Notes: generated from the letters alone by a model not told the origin. Shown: positions 42,148-51,879, counted from the first letter of the stretch. The stretch: 64,000 bases of DNA from Bacteroidota bacterium (GCA_018266795.1 JAFDZV010000006.1:62001-126000), one strand, 5' to 3'. A program made the numbers and translations.

Positions 42148-42585
42148 CCGGCGCAACCTGCTCATGGGTCGCGCTCCCCGCTGGGAGATGGATGATGGCG
42201 GGGAGATTCTGCAGACGGCAGATAGAGCGGAACGAACGGCGCTGGCCGACGGCTCGCTGCCGTCGTGCACTGCGGCCGAGCCTGGAGAACGCACGAGCAG
42301 GTGGTGGCGTACTTACCGGATGTCATTGGCAGAACATCAACCTCGGCGGCGTCATGGTATCCCTCTGCAATGCCCCACCGGTGGTCGTCGCGCGAGGTTT
42401 CGCGGGGCGAAGCCGCGGCGCCCCCTGCGGGCCGGCCTCACATGGCTGGTATGGTTGGGTGCGTCGAGCGGAACAGGTCGCCACGCCCCTCGCCGGCCTC
42501 CGGCGGCGGCGCGAGGACGATCGACGCACGCGGTGCCCGATGCCTGTTGTCATTTCGGCGGAACGATGCCGTTGCCGCTCTGCGC
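42148..42585. other. Spacer between truC and the TonB-like operon
   Basis: Convergent genes flank 438 bases with no supported gene. It contains copy 2 of the dispersed repeat. No strong terminator hairpin with a T-run is apparent. Confidence 0.5.
42321..42500. repeat. Dispersed intergenic repeat, copy 2
   Basis: The counterpart of 34351-34540. Shared blocks in the same order are aacatcaacctcggc, gcaatgccccacc, ccctgcgggc, and ctcacatggctggtatggt. Copy 2 is richer in GC between the blocks. Confidence 0.65.
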
Positions 42586-43419
42586 TTATTGCTTCCGTCG
42601 GAAGATCACGGGGATCGTGACCCAGAGCGCGAGCGGCGCGCCAAGCTGCATTGCCGGCGCGAAGCGCGTGCTCCGCGCGGCCTGTTCCGCAGCCAGCCCA
42701 AGCAAGGGGGTGCGCGCACCCTCCGCCATCGCATGCGCCACCGATCCATCGCGTTCCACGAGCACACGCACCATCACGGTATCCGGCTGAGAGGCGGGCT
42801 GTACACCGTCCGGATAAAGAATGTTCGAGGCGAGTTCCCTCCTGTTGTACACCGGCTCCAGCTCCGCCGGCATGCCGGGACGCTTTGTCGGGCGAACAAT
42901 GGTGTCCGCAGCATGATTCACAGAATCCAGCACGATGTCGGCGAACGGAACTGGCACACTGTGCGAGCGATCGAGCACGAACCATGCCGTGATCGACACC
43001 GCCGAAGGAACCGGGCGGCCTCCCTGCTGCGCAGGCCGGAAGCGCACATAGCCAAGCCCATCTGCAAGGATGCGGCCGAAGCGCGCATCGCTGCGAGGAT
43101 CGATGGCGATGGATGTGCGGCCGCGCGCGTCCACACGTACAACGGCGCGGGCACGCCCCTCGGACTGCGTGGAGGGCACGCCCTCCTCCGGATGCACGAA
43201 GTAGCGAACGCTGTCGAACTCGAAGACCGGATATGGAACGCAAGCCGGCACGGCTGCCGGAACGGTTACCGGCGCGTTCGTTACAGTCCTGGACCCACCA
43301 TGCCTGTGCGGCTGCGCCCATCCCTGCACCACAGCACAGAGCATGACAACGGTGATCGATATGGAGATGCGGCCGGCGACCCTCATGCGTTGCGATTCCG
43401 ATTGTTGTGAAGGACTCAT
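42586..43419 (-). CDS. Exported protein with TonB C-terminal-like repeats
   Basis: 277 residues; the likely signal peptide is VAGRISISITVVMLCAVVQG followed by WAQ. Two TonB-C-terminal-like units are visible. The first runs around RARAVVRVDARGRTSIAIDP to GLGYVRFRPAQQGGRPVPSA. The second is LASNILYPDGVQPASQPDTV, MVRVLVERDGSVAHAMAEGA and RSTRFAPAMQLGAPLALWVT. This fold interacts with TonB boxes or peptidoglycan, but no proline-rich spacer or ExbBD gene is present, so an energy-transducing role is doubtful. It is the last of three overlapping genes; its ATG overlaps the preceding TGA. Confidence 0.75.
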   Translation of the reverse strand: MSPSQQSESQRMRVAGRISISITVVMLCAVVQGWAQPHRHGGSRTVTNAPVTVPAAVPACVPYPVFEFDSVRYFVHPEEGVPSTQSEGRARAVVRVDARGRTSIAIDPRSDARFGRILADGLGYVRFRPAQQGGRPVPSAVSITAWFVLDRSHSVPVPFADIVLDSVNHAADTIVRPTKRPGMPAELEPVYNRRELASNILYPDGVQPASQPDTVMVRVLVERDGSVAHAMAEGARTPLLGLAAEQAARSTRFAPAMQLGAPLALWVTIPVIFRRKQ

Positions 43420-44234
43420 CGAAGCTTGAAGACAACGGGAACGGTGACGGGAGCCGTTACCGCCCCGCCGTTGGAGATGGCTGCTGTGAATCCGGTCTGG
43501 AGCACCGCCTCGATTGCCGCATCGTCAAGCAGCGCGGAATCACTGGAGGCAATTGCAACATCATCGACCACTCCGTCGGCCCGAACATTGGCGACCACGT
43601 TTACCACTCCCTCCACGCGTTCCCCCCGTGCCTCGGCAGGATAGCGAACGTGAGCGGCAACCTGTGCGGTATCGAACCGGGGCGGCGCCGAGAGCTGGCC
43701 TGGAAAGGGCCTGAAGCGATCGTCCGACGATACAGCGCCACGGCGGTCCGCAACCGGGCTCCAGCCCAGCTCCGTAGCACGCGCAACCCAGAGCGGTGTC
43801 GCCTGGCGCATGCGGCGTTCAAACTCGATACGCATGGTCACGATGCAGGCAATGGACCTGCCGTCGCGGCGAGCCGGCTGCAGCACGGTCTTCGGCAGCG
43901 CCTGCGCTGCAGCGGGAAGGAACTCCGTCCCGCCCGGTGCACCGTACACCGTGTCCACATGGCCGGCGCTGTCCAGCCTGGCATGTACCAGCAGCACCGC
44001 GTGCGACGGCTCCTCATCCCATGGCGGAACGAGACCGATGGAGTGCCCCAGCCGAACGAGATCGATCATCGGGCCCCGGTTCGGCGCGGCGGCAGCGGAT
44101 GTGTCCGGCTGCCGCGCGCGCAGCCCCATATCCTGTGCGGCCAGCGAGGCGACGGCTCCAATGACGAGCACAACGCGGAGTGCAGCCGAACATGTAATTC
44201 TCATCAATCTCCGGATCATATACCACGGCCTCAT
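43416..44234 (-). CDS. Exported protein with TonB C-terminal-like repeats
   Basis: About 272 residues. The start at 44234 is chosen because its ATG overlaps the TGA of the preceding gene; the N-terminus then reads as a signal peptide (MRITCSAALRVVLVIGAVAS, LAAQ). A first TonB-like unit lies around VLLVHARLDSAGHVDTVYGA to VLQPARRDGRSIACIVTMRI. The second is VAAHVRYPAEARGERVEGVV, VNVVANVRADGVVDDVAIAS, AVLQTGFTAAISNGGAVTAP and ends PVVFKLR. It is paralogous to its two neighbours. Confidence 0.78.
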   Translation of the reverse strand: MRPWYMIRRLMRITCSAALRVVLVIGAVASLAAQDMGLRARQPDTSAAAAPNRGPMIDLVRLGHSIGLVPPWDEEPSHAVLLVHARLDSAGHVDTVYGAPGGTEFLPAAAQALPKTVLQPARRDGRSIACIVTMRIEFERRMRQATPLWVARATELGWSPVADRRGAVSSDDRFRPFPGQLSAPPRFDTAQVAAHVRYPAEARGERVEGVVNVVANVRADGVVDDVAIASSDSALLDDAAIEAVLQTGFTAAISNGGAVTAPVTVPVVFKLR

Positions 44235-45010
44235 CGCAGCTTGAACACAATCGGGATCTGCACCCACGCCGCGGCAGGCTTCCCATGAACCCGCGCGGGT
44301 GAAAAACGGATCGCAACCACCGCATGGACTGCAGCATCCTCCAGTTCGCCGTTATCGCTTCCATCGATATGAAGCTCGCGAACCACACCACTGGAAGATA
44401 CCAAGGCGCGCACCAGCACCGTTCCCTCAATCGCTCGCGCTCCGGCGGTCGCGGGATAGATGACGCGGCGCTGCAGCTCCAGCGAATCGTACGTTGGATT
44501 GCGATCGGGAGTATCGGCCCCAACCGCAGGGGGAAGGAGGGCCGCATGGCCGCTGCCGTCGCCTGTCTCGTCGTACAGCATTGCAAGCGCAACCGTACCG
44601 CCGCCGCGAGTGCTCCCTGCTCCGGCCGGGGTACGTTGCAGATGAATCCATTGCACCGCGCTCACGGGCCTGCCGTCGTGAACGGCGGGTCCGAACTTCA
44701 TTCCCAGAATCGCACGGGCAACCGGACTGCGCAGGCTGAAACCGCGATAGTCCGAGACCTCAACCGGTCTGCCGGTGGAATCCACCGAGACCAGAATATC
44801 CTGCGCATCCGGAAGCGTCTGCTTCGCAGCCCGCAGCCGAGCATCGATGCGCGCCGCCATAACGCGAAGATCGATCGCAGGGCCGTGGGTTGTCGAAGGT
44901 GCCGAAGTCTGGGACGCAGAGGGAAGCTGTCGAGCCTGCAGGGAGAGTGTGGAGGTGGCGGCAAGCAGGAGCCCGGCCACAATGGACCAACAGTAGCGGT
45001 TTGGTATCAT
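44231..45010 (-). CDS. Exported protein with TonB C-terminal-like repeats
   Basis: 259 residues with a signal peptide (SIVAGLLLAATSTLSLQA). The first unit is around DILVSVDSTGRPVEVSDYRG to ILGMKFGPAVHDGRPVSAVQ. The second is LQRRVIYPATAGARAIEGTV, LVRALVSSSGVVRELHIDGS and VVAIRFSPARVHGKPAAAWV, ending P-I-V-F-K-L-R like the next gene. It is the first gene of the three-gene overlapping unit and faces away from the RND operon terminator region. Function unknown; two tandem TonB-like domains without a transmembrane anchor are atypical for TonB. Confidence 0.78.
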   Translation of the reverse strand: MIPNRYCWSIVAGLLLAATSTLSLQARQLPSASQTSAPSTTHGPAIDLRVMAARIDARLRAAKQTLPDAQDILVSVDSTGRPVEVSDYRGFSLRSPVARAILGMKFGPAVHDGRPVSAVQWIHLQRTPAGAGSTRGGGTVALAMLYDETGDGSGHAALLPPAVGADTPDRNPTYDSLELQRRVIYPATAGARAIEGTVLVRALVSSSGVVRELHIDGSDNGELEDAAVHAVVAIRFSPARVHGKPAAAWVQIPIVFKLR

Positions 45011-45127
45011 GGATCTCCGTGTGTTCGAGACGATGACATCTACGCACGGATATCGAAACCCGAGCGATTCGGCAAATGTAGCGGATTACAACATCATTAT
45101 GTGGATGGCGATGTACAACGGGGCGCA

Positions 45128-45166
45128 TAAAAAACGCCGGGCTTCTCGAGGCGAGAGGCCCGGCGT
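45128..45166 (-). terminator. Intrinsic terminator of the RND efflux operon
   Basis: On the minus strand a 15-bp stem (ACGCCGGGCCTCTCG with CGAGAAGCCCGGCGT, one G-T or mismatch) and a 3-base loop are followed by TTTTTT. It begins 28 bases after the RND gene stop. Confidence 0.92.
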
Positions 45167-45193
45167 ACATACAGGGATCGAGCGGACTGCCTG

Positions 45194-48100
45194 CTACCGC
45201 TCCGTTGCAACGCGGGCGGATTCAGGTACTACCGGCTCCGGAAGTTGTGCGCTCTTCTTCGAGGCACGACTGCGATTGCGGAACCGGCTCGGGATGCCGA
45301 CGACGAACCGCTTGATGTTGTCGAAGGTCATGTAGACCGAGGGGACAAGCACCAGCGTCAGGAGCAGCGAACTGCTGAGGCCGCCGATCAGCGCCCAGGC
45401 CAGACCGCTCTTCCATTCCGCGCCGGAGGCTGTGGAGAGAGCAATCGGCAGCATGCCGATGATCATGGTGAGCGTTGTCATGAGGATCGGGCGCAGACGC
45501 TCGCGGCCTGCCTCCACCAGCGCATCCACCAGAGTATGCCCTTCCTCGCGCAGCTTGTTTGTGAAGTCGACAAGAAGAATGGCATTCTTCCCCACCAGAC
45601 CGATCAGCATGATGAAGCCAAGCATCGAGAAGATGGTCATCGACTTTGCCGTGAGAGCAAGCGCCAGCAACGCACCGATGATGGCCACCGGAATCGAGAA
45701 CAGAACCACGAGCGGCGTCAGATACGAATTGTAGAGCGCCACCATGATCATGTAGACGAACAGAATGCCGGCCAGGAATGCCAGTCCCATACTGGAGTTG
45801 GACTCCCGCTGGTTCTTGATGTCGCCGTCGTACGTGGACGTGACTCCTGCCGGAAGCTTCAGCTTCGCCACCTCCTTGTCGATCTGGGCGGCCAGCGTGC
45901 CGCTGGGCACTCCGGCAACCTGCGAGAAGACGATGATCGAGGCGTTGCGATCGCGGCGTCCAAGCGCCGTGGGGCCCGTTGTCTGCGTCACCGTGGCGAA
46001 CTGCTTCAACTGCACCGGCACGCCGGCATGGTTGATGAACGTGAGGTCCGCCACGTCCGACGTTCGCGCACGATCGAACTGGTCCAGCATGATCCGGATC
46101 GTGAACTCGTTGCTTCCTTCGCGGAACTTCGCGTCGTCATCGCCGGTCAGAGCCGTGCGAAGCGCCGTGCCAACCTCGCCAAGCGTCAGGCCAAGCGTGG
46201 CGAGCTTTTCGCGGTCGATGTCGATGCGGGTTTCGGGCTTTCCGTCCTCCGATGAGAGACGAACATCCGCCGTTCCGGGGATGCGGCGCATCACGTCGGC
46301 CACCTTGTTGGCGGCAACGCGAACGCTGTCCATGTCCGTGCCAAGCAGCACATACTGAATCGGTGTCTGGTTGCCGGTGCCGAAGATGCCGATCGGGTTT
46401 ACGCGGATCTTCACACCCGGAATCTCGGAGACCTGATCCTTGATCCGAGCGGCGACCTCATCGGTGGTAAGCGTCCGCTTGTCGCGATCCACGAGCGCAA
46501 CGTTGATCTCCGAGACGTTGTTCGAAGTCTGGCCGATCAGACCTTCGTTCGATACACCGACGTTGGCGAAGGTCTTCGAAACCTCGGGCATCGAAAGGAT
46601 GAGCTGCTCCACCTGCTGCGTGATGCGGTTGGTCTCCTCCAGCTTAGCTCCGGGAGGGAGTTCGAGCGTGGTGGAGAATTCACCGCGATCGGTCTGCGTC
46701 ATGAACTCGAAGCCGATGAACCCGCCGACCATCAGGCTGATCGAACCGAAGAAGAGAATGATGGTGGCCACATAGACCAACCACTTCCGCTTCAGTGCCT
46801 TGCGAAGGAAGTTCGCGTAGCTCTGCGCGAGATTCTTGTACCGCTCCTCGAACCAGAGTCCGAAGCGGCCCATGATGGTCTTCTTCGTCAGATGCTCCAG
46901 CCGCGTGAAACGCGAGGCGAGAAGCGGCGTGAGCGTGAAGGAAACGAAGAGGCTCATCAGCGTACTCACAACCACCACGATCGCGAACTCACGCATGATG
47001 TTGCCGATGATGCCGCCGGTAAGCGCCAGCGGAAGGAACACAACGACGTCCACGAGCGTGATTGCGAGCGCCGCGAAGCCGATCTCGTTTCGACCGCGAA
47101 GCGCCGCCGTTCGGTTGTCATCGCCTGCTTCGAGGCGCCGATAGATATTCTCCAGAACCACGATCGAGTCGTCCACCAGGATGCCCACCACGAGCGAGAG
47201 CGCGAGGAGCGTCATGAGATTGAGCGAGAAGCCGAGGGCAAACATCGCGATGAACGTGGAGATCATGGAGGCCGGGATCGCCACCATCACGATCACGGAG
47301 TTGCGAATGCTGTGCAGGAACAGAAGCATCACCGCTGCCACGAGCACGATCGCAAGCATGAGATCATGCTCCACGGCATTCGCGGCATCGACGGTGAATA
47401 CCGAACCGTCCTGCGCGATATCGAACTTCACATGGCTGGCTGCATACTCACGCTCGATCTTCGTGAACTCCGCACGCACATCGCGCGCAACGTCCACGGC
47501 GTTCGCGTCCGGCTGCTTCTGAATCAGAACGCCGATGGAGGTCTTGGTGTTGAACCGGCTGAAGTTCTCGGCATCCTTCGCGCCGTCCTGAACCTCTGCC
47601 ACGTCGCTCAGCTTGATATCGCCACCCGTGCGCGACTTGCCGATCACCAGAGCGCGCATCTGATCGACGGAGGTCAGCTTGCCGGCCACGCGCACCACGA
47701 ACTGGCCGTCCTGATCCTTCACATTGCCGGTCGGGAAATCCAGATTGGAGCTCTTCAACGACTGCGCCACCGAAAGGATCGAGAGGCCGTAGCTGTTCAG
47801 CTTGTCGGCGTTCACGTTCACACGGATCTCCCGCTCGGTTCCCCCGATCAGCGTCACCTGACCCACTCCGCCAACGCGTGCAAGGCGGGGCTTGATCTGG
47901 TCCTTCATCATCTGGTAGAATTCGCGATCCCCCATGGTGCTCGTGGCAGCCACACGGAGCACCGGAATCTCATCCAGCGCGAACTTGGATACGGCCGGCG
48001 TCTTCACACCATCCGGAAGCAGCTGTCCGGCCTCCCCCACCTTGCGCTGAATGTCCTGCACGGCGGCATCCGTGTTGGTTCCCTGCTGGAACTCGATCGT

Positions 48101-48373
48101 CACGAAGGAGACGCCCTCACGCGAGGAGGAACGAACGGCGCTCACGTTGTCCACGCCGATCACCGCATCCTCCACCAGCTTCGTCACGGATGACTCCACC
48201 TCGCTGGGCGAAGCTCCGGGATATACCGTCGAAACGGTCACCATCGGCCAGTTCATCTTCGGGAGCAACTCCGTCTTCAGCTGCGTGAAGCTGAAGAGGC
48301 CGAGCACCGCAAGGGCTCCGAAGATCACGACAATGAATGTCGGCCGCTTTATTGCTAGTTCTGTCAGTGTCAT
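45194..48373 (-). CDS. RND (HAE1/AcrB-type) efflux pump inner-membrane transporter
   Basis: 1059 residues, the usual length. The N-terminus MTLTELAIKRPTFIVVIFGA, the porter domain, and the TM4 proton relay LVVGILVDDSIVVLENIYRR (two aspartates near residue 403) are all visible. The second half repeats the pattern with GLVGKNAILLVDFTNKLREE. It exports drugs, lipids or other toxic compounds in exchange for protons, in complex with the adaptor and TolC proteins encoded next to it. The substrate cannot be predicted. It is the last gene of the TetR-TolC-adaptor-RND operon and is followed by a terminator. Confidence 0.96.
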   Translation of the reverse strand: MTLTELAIKRPTFIVVIFGALAVLGLFSFTQLKTELLPKMNWPMVTVSTVYPGASPSEVESSVTKLVEDAVIGVDNVSAVRSSSREGVSFVTIEFQQGTNTDAAVQDIQRKVGEAGQLLPDGVKTPAVSKFALDEIPVLRVAATSTMGDREFYQMMKDQIKPRLARVGGVGQVTLIGGTEREIRVNVNADKLNSYGLSILSVAQSLKSSNLDFPTGNVKDQDGQFVVRVAGKLTSVDQMRALVIGKSRTGGDIKLSDVAEVQDGAKDAENFSRFNTKTSIGVLIQKQPDANAVDVARDVRAEFTKIEREYAASHVKFDIAQDGSVFTVDAANAVEHDLMLAIVLVAAVMLLFLHSIRNSVIVMVAIPASMISTFIAMFALGFSLNLMTLLALSLVVGILVDDSIVVLENIYRRLEAGDDNRTAALRGRNEIGFAALAITLVDVVVFLPLALTGGIIGNIMREFAIVVVVSTLMSLFVSFTLTPLLASRFTRLEHLTKKTIMGRFGLWFEERYKNLAQSYANFLRKALKRKWLVYVATIILFFGSISLMVGGFIGFEFMTQTDRGEFSTTLELPPGAKLEETNRITQQVEQLILSMPEVSKTFANVGVSNEGLIGQTSNNVSEINVALVDRDKRTLTTDEVAARIKDQVSEIPGVKIRVNPIGIFGTGNQTPIQYVLLGTDMDSVRVAANKVADVMRRIPGTADVRLSSEDGKPETRIDIDREKLATLGLTLGEVGTALRTALTGDDDAKFREGSNEFTIRIMLDQFDRARTSDVADLTFINHAGVPVQLKQFATVTQTTGPTALGRRDRNASIIVFSQVAGVPSGTLAAQIDKEVAKLKLPAGVTSTYDGDIKNQRESNSSMGLAFLAGILFVYMIMVALYNSYLTPLVVLFSIPVAIIGALLALALTAKSMTIFSMLGFIMLIGLVGKNAILLVDFTNKLREEGHTLVDALVEAGRERLRPILMTTLTMIIGMLPIALSTASGAEWKSGLAWALIGGLSSSLLLTLVLVPSVYMTFDNIKRFVVGIPSRFRNRSRASKKSAQLPEPVVPESARVATER

Positions 48374-48529
48374 TGATCTATCTCTCTCGAGTATCGTTTT
48401 AGCTCAGCATCTTTGTCGGATTGCGTCTCCCCGGAACGAGAGAGGCGCGCGGCCCGGCATGGAGTTCCCAACACAGCCAAGTGGCAATGGCCCGCCTGCA
48501 GGCATTGCTGCAGCTACGGAGAGAAACTC

Positions 48530-49594
48530 TTACTTCGTCTGGTTGTTGACCACGATCTCCACGCCGTCGCGCAGATTGTTCTGACCGCTGATCACCACCT
48601 GCTCGCCATCCTGCAACCCGCTGAGCACCTCCACCTTGGTGCCGGCTTCCACGCCGACAACGATCGAGCGGAGCTTTGCCGTATGCCCCTGAATAACGAA
48701 CACCTGTGCATCCTTCACACTGCCTACGATTGCCTCGCGCGGAATCACCAGAGCGTTCCGGCTGGGGAGCGACGTGAACGACACGCGACCGAACATCCCC
48801 GCCTTCAGCGGATGCTTGGAACTGTTGACCACGGTGATCTCCACCGGATAGGTGTGGGCCTCGTCGGCCTTGGCGCCGATCATCGTGATATGGCCGTCGA
48901 ACGTCTCGCCCGGATAGACATCGGTTGCAATTGCCACGCGGTCACCATGCCGAAGCTTGAACACATCCTCCTCGGGAACGTTCACCTTCACCTTGAGCTG
49001 CGAGATGTCCACGATGGTTGCAACGGCGTTGCCCGGCATCAACGTGGTGCCGATCTCCACCGGACGCGCGGTAAGCACGCCGGAGATCGGAGCGGTGATG
49101 CGCGTATCGCGCAACTGGCGCTGCGCAACGATCAACGCCGCCTCGGACCCCTTGAACGTCTGGCGGGCGGTCTCCACCTGGATATCGGCCACGCCCCCAT
49201 CGTTCTGATCCTTCATCCACTGATAGCGATCCAGATCCTGCTTCGCCTTGTCGTAATTCGCCTGGGCGTTGGCAACCGCCGCGCGCTTCAGTTCGTCGTC
49301 GACACGCGCAAGCAGCGCTCCGGCGTGCACGTTGTCTCCAACACGGGGACCAACACTCAACACGCGCCCCTGTGCCTCCGAGGCGACAAGTACTTCGCGA
49401 TTGGCGGCGATCGTTCCCACCAGTGAGAGATCACCGGTAAGCACCTGGCGGCCGATCGGTGACACGGTGACGGCGACCGCCTTCGGCGGCGGCACCTTGG
49501 ACTTGGCGTCGCTCTTGGCCTTGTTGTTCATCAGAATGGCACCCATTCCGGCTATGATCACGAGAGTGATCACGGCAAAGAGAACCTTCTTCAT
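48530..49594 (-). CDS. RND efflux periplasmic adaptor (membrane fusion protein)
   Basis: 354 residues from the ATG at 49594, with GAGG eight bases upstream. An N-terminal anchor (VLFAVITLVIIAGMGAILMN) is followed by the lipoyl half-motif EAQGRVLSVGPRVGDNVHAG, a coiled-coil hairpin (KRAAVANAQANYDKAKQDLD), and the second half-motif ITAPISGVLTARPVEIGTTL. Beta-barrel and membrane-proximal domains follow, with VAIATDVYPGETFDGHITMI and IPREAIVGSVKDAQVFVIQG. It links the inner-membrane pump to TolC in the periplasm. Confidence 0.95.
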   Translation of the reverse strand: MKKVLFAVITLVIIAGMGAILMNNKAKSDAKSKVPPPKAVAVTVSPIGRQVLTGDLSLVGTIAANREVLVASEAQGRVLSVGPRVGDNVHAGALLARVDDELKRAAVANAQANYDKAKQDLDRYQWMKDQNDGGVADIQVETARQTFKGSEAALIVAQRQLRDTRITAPISGVLTARPVEIGTTLMPGNAVATIVDISQLKVKVNVPEEDVFKLRHGDRVAIATDVYPGETFDGHITMIGAKADEAHTYPVEITVVNSSKHPLKAGMFGRVSFTSLPSRNALVIPREAIVGSVKDAQVFVIQGHTAKLRSIVVGVEAGTKVEVLSGLQDGEQVVISGQNNLRDGVEIVVNNQTK

Positions 49595-49715
49595 GGGGTT
49601 ACCTCGGGAGTCTATTGAGTTGTTCTTCAGATTGATATCGTCTGTTGTCGCGCTGTGCCGCAAGCGCCTGCAAGGTCTCGGAGCGCACTAGGCTCCGTGC
49701 GTGCGGCAGCGCGGA

Positions 49716-51086
49716 TCACTTGCCCAGATACTGAACGTCCTTCGATCCGTTCAACTGGAAGCGATCGCCCATCAGCTGCTCCAGTTCCGCCAGAGCCATG
49801 CTGTAGTCGTATACGGCGTTGAGCTGATTGAGCCTGGACTGCGCAAGCGCCAGATCGGCATCGCTGATCTGCAACTGCGTTCCGGTGCCGGCCTTGTACG
49901 CCGTGGTGGCGATCGTGTAGGCACGCTGCGCCTCGGTGATCGTCATATCCGCCGTACCGATCCGCTGCCGCGCAACATCGATCTTGCGAAGCACGATGCC
50001 CAGCTGCGTCTTCATTGCGTCCTGCGCCTGAAGCACCTTTACCTTGCTCTGCTCCCATGCAAGCCGCGCCTCCTGCATCTGCGCGTCGGTCTTGCCGCCG
50101 CTGAAGAGGTTGTAGCTGACATTCAGCCCCACGTAGGAGCTCGGCTGAAAGCTCAGCCCGGAGAAATTGTCCGCCTGCGACTGCAGCTGATAGGTGCCGA
50201 AGAGCGACACCGTGGGGAGATAGTCCGAGCGCTTGATCTCGATGTACTCGCGATTGACATCGGCCAACGCCTTCAACGTCTGCACCTGGGCGTTGCTCTG
50301 TTCCAGCGTCGCACTGGCCTCCGAAACACCCGGCTCCACCTTCTGGCCGGCAGCCGGACGCATCAACGAATCACTGAGCGTTATATCGTGATCGGATGTG
50401 TACCCGAGCAGAAGCTTGAGGTTGTCGATCGCCTGCTGATAGCTGTCGCGTGCCTGCACAACCACCGGGCGCAGGTTCTCCACCTGCACCTGAGCGCGTA
50501 GCTGATCGAACTCCGGACGAAGCCCGGCCTTCACCAGCTGCTGCGCGTTCTTCAGGTTGTCCTCCGAATTGGCGAGCAGTGCCTCGTTAACCCGCAGCGC
50601 CTCGCGTGCCAGCAGGGCGCCGTAGTAGGCGCGCTTCACGTCGTACACTGTTTGCACCGCATCGGCACGAAGCTGCTGCCTGGAGACCTTCGCGTAACTC
50701 TCTGCTGCGTCCGGGGCATTGAAGGCGGCGCTGTTGTACACGATCTGATTGACCGTGATGTCGGCAGCAACCTGATTGTCCGAGCCGATCTTGATCGGCC
50801 TGGTAATGCCGTCGGAACCTGGGAAGTAGAAGACCTGCTTCTGGAGGTTCCGCGTGTAGCGCCCATTGAGCGTTACGCTCGGCAACGTTCCTGAATAGGC
50901 TTCGCGCACCTGCTGGTCGGCATTGTCGATCGCCATGCGCGAGATAGCGAGCTGGCGATTGTTGCTCATCGCGGTGCTGATCGCGTCGCTCATCGAAAGC
51001 GGCGTTGCCGTCTGCGCTTCCAGGAGTGAAGGGAGCGCCGCCAACGCGACAATCGGAAGTACCAGGGCTAAGCGTGTCATAGTCAT
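49716..51086 (-). CDS. TolC family outer-membrane efflux protein
   Basis: 456 residues with a signal peptide (TRLALVLPIVALAALPSLLE, then AQ). It has the repeated OEP pattern: MSDAISTAMSNNRQLAISRM, VREAYSGTLPSVTLNGRYTR, VKRAYYGALLAREALRVNEA, DNLKNAQQLVKAGLRPEFDQ, and in the second half LFGTYQLQSQADNFSGLSFQ and YVGLNVSYNLFSGGKTDAQM. It forms the trimeric outer-membrane exit duct of the pump. It lies 24 bases downstream of the TetR gene. Confidence 0.95.
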   Translation of the reverse strand: MTMTRLALVLPIVALAALPSLLEAQTATPLSMSDAISTAMSNNRQLAISRMAIDNADQQVREAYSGTLPSVTLNGRYTRNLQKQVFYFPGSDGITRPIKIGSDNQVAADITVNQIVYNSAAFNAPDAAESYAKVSRQQLRADAVQTVYDVKRAYYGALLAREALRVNEALLANSEDNLKNAQQLVKAGLRPEFDQLRAQVQVENLRPVVVQARDSYQQAIDNLKLLLGYTSDHDITLSDSLMRPAAGQKVEPGVSEASATLEQSNAQVQTLKALADVNREYIEIKRSDYLPTVSLFGTYQLQSQADNFSGLSFQPSSYVGLNVSYNLFSGGKTDAQMQEARLAWEQSKVKVLQAQDAMKTQLGIVLRKIDVARQRIGTADMTITEAQRAYTIATTAYKAGTGTQLQISDADLALAQSRLNQLNAVYDYSMALAELEQLMGDRFQLNGSKDVQYLGK

Positions 51087-51110
51087 GTCCGGGTTCTTTA
51101 TAAGGGGGAT

Positions 51111-51797
51111 CTACTTGCCGATCCCCTGGAAGAAGACGGTGTGAATCAGTTTCGTAGCTGTAGCCATCTCGCGTTCGATCTCGGATGTGGGGACATCCTT
51201 GAAGAGATCGGGAACGGAGGTCTCGCCAACTCCAACGGGTCCGCACATCGCACCGAAGCGGCGATAGATGCGAATCGAAAGCTGCCCGAAGAGCATGTTG
51301 AGAAGGATCATGGCGATGTCGCGGGAATCAGCGAACGTGATCGCGCGACGGCGTTTCTGTTCGGCGCTGATCCTATCGGCAACGATGGCGAGAAGTTGCG
51401 GCATCAATTGCATCAAAGGATTTCCACCACTGAGGTGGTGCGCCTCACGCATCATCAGCTGCACGCTCTCCAGGTTGTCGAAGAAGAGCTTCAACTCCTC
51501 GCGGATGAACACTTCCACCTGTTCGGAGAACGACAGGTCCGATCCGAACGTTCGCACGGCAACTCCCTTCATCATCTCGAAGGAGTCCTCCACCACACTC
51601 ATGAACAATGCTTCCTTGTTCGGGAAGTAATTGTACAATGTTCCCTTGCCGAACTCTGCAAGCTCTGCTACATCATCCAACGTTGCTTCATTGAAGCCCT
51701 TGCGCGCGAACACCGTTCGCGCGGCGTCCAGGATCTCCTTGCGGCGAAGCAGGCGTTCCCGTTCGCGGCGCGGTACCATATGAGTTTCTGTCGCCAT
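51111..51797 (-). CDS. TetR family transcriptional regulator
   Basis: 228 residues. The N-terminal helix-turn-helix reads [54 protein letters not shown], a textbook TetR DNA-binding domain. The C-terminal domain binds a ligand of unknown nature. It is the first gene of the efflux operon, so it probably represses its own operon and perhaps the divergent outer-membrane barrel gene. A nested palindrome 36-82 bases upstream of its start is the likely operator. Confidence 0.95.
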   Translation of the reverse strand: MATETHMVPRRERERLLRRKEILDAARTVFARKGFNEATLDDVAELAEFGKGTLYNYFPNKEALFMSVVEDSFEMMKGVAVRTFGSDLSFSEQVEVFIREELKLFFDNLESVQLMMREAHHLSGGNPLMQLMPQLLAIVADRISAEQKRRRAITFADSRDIAMILLNMLFGQLSIRIYRRFGAMCGPVGVGETSVPDLFKDVPTSEIEREMATATKLIHTVFFQGIGK

Positions 51798-51832
51798 GGG
51801 AAGCGAAAACGAATGACTGGTCCGAATGTTTC

Positions 51833-51879
51833 ACTCGCCGTCCAAAAAATGACCCATGGGTCACATTTCGACGGCGAGT
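51833..51879. promoter_or_regulatory. Nested palindrome, probable TetR operator
   Basis: A perfect 14-bp palindrome (TGACCCATGGGTCA, 51850-51863) is enclosed by a second inverted repeat of 10 bp (ACTCGCCGTC at 51833-51842 with GACGGCGAGT at 51870-51879). The two share almost the same centre. A half-like site, tggtcacattcc, recurs near 51898. It lies in the divergent region between the TetR gene and the barrel gene, the expected place for TetR binding. Confidence 0.75.
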
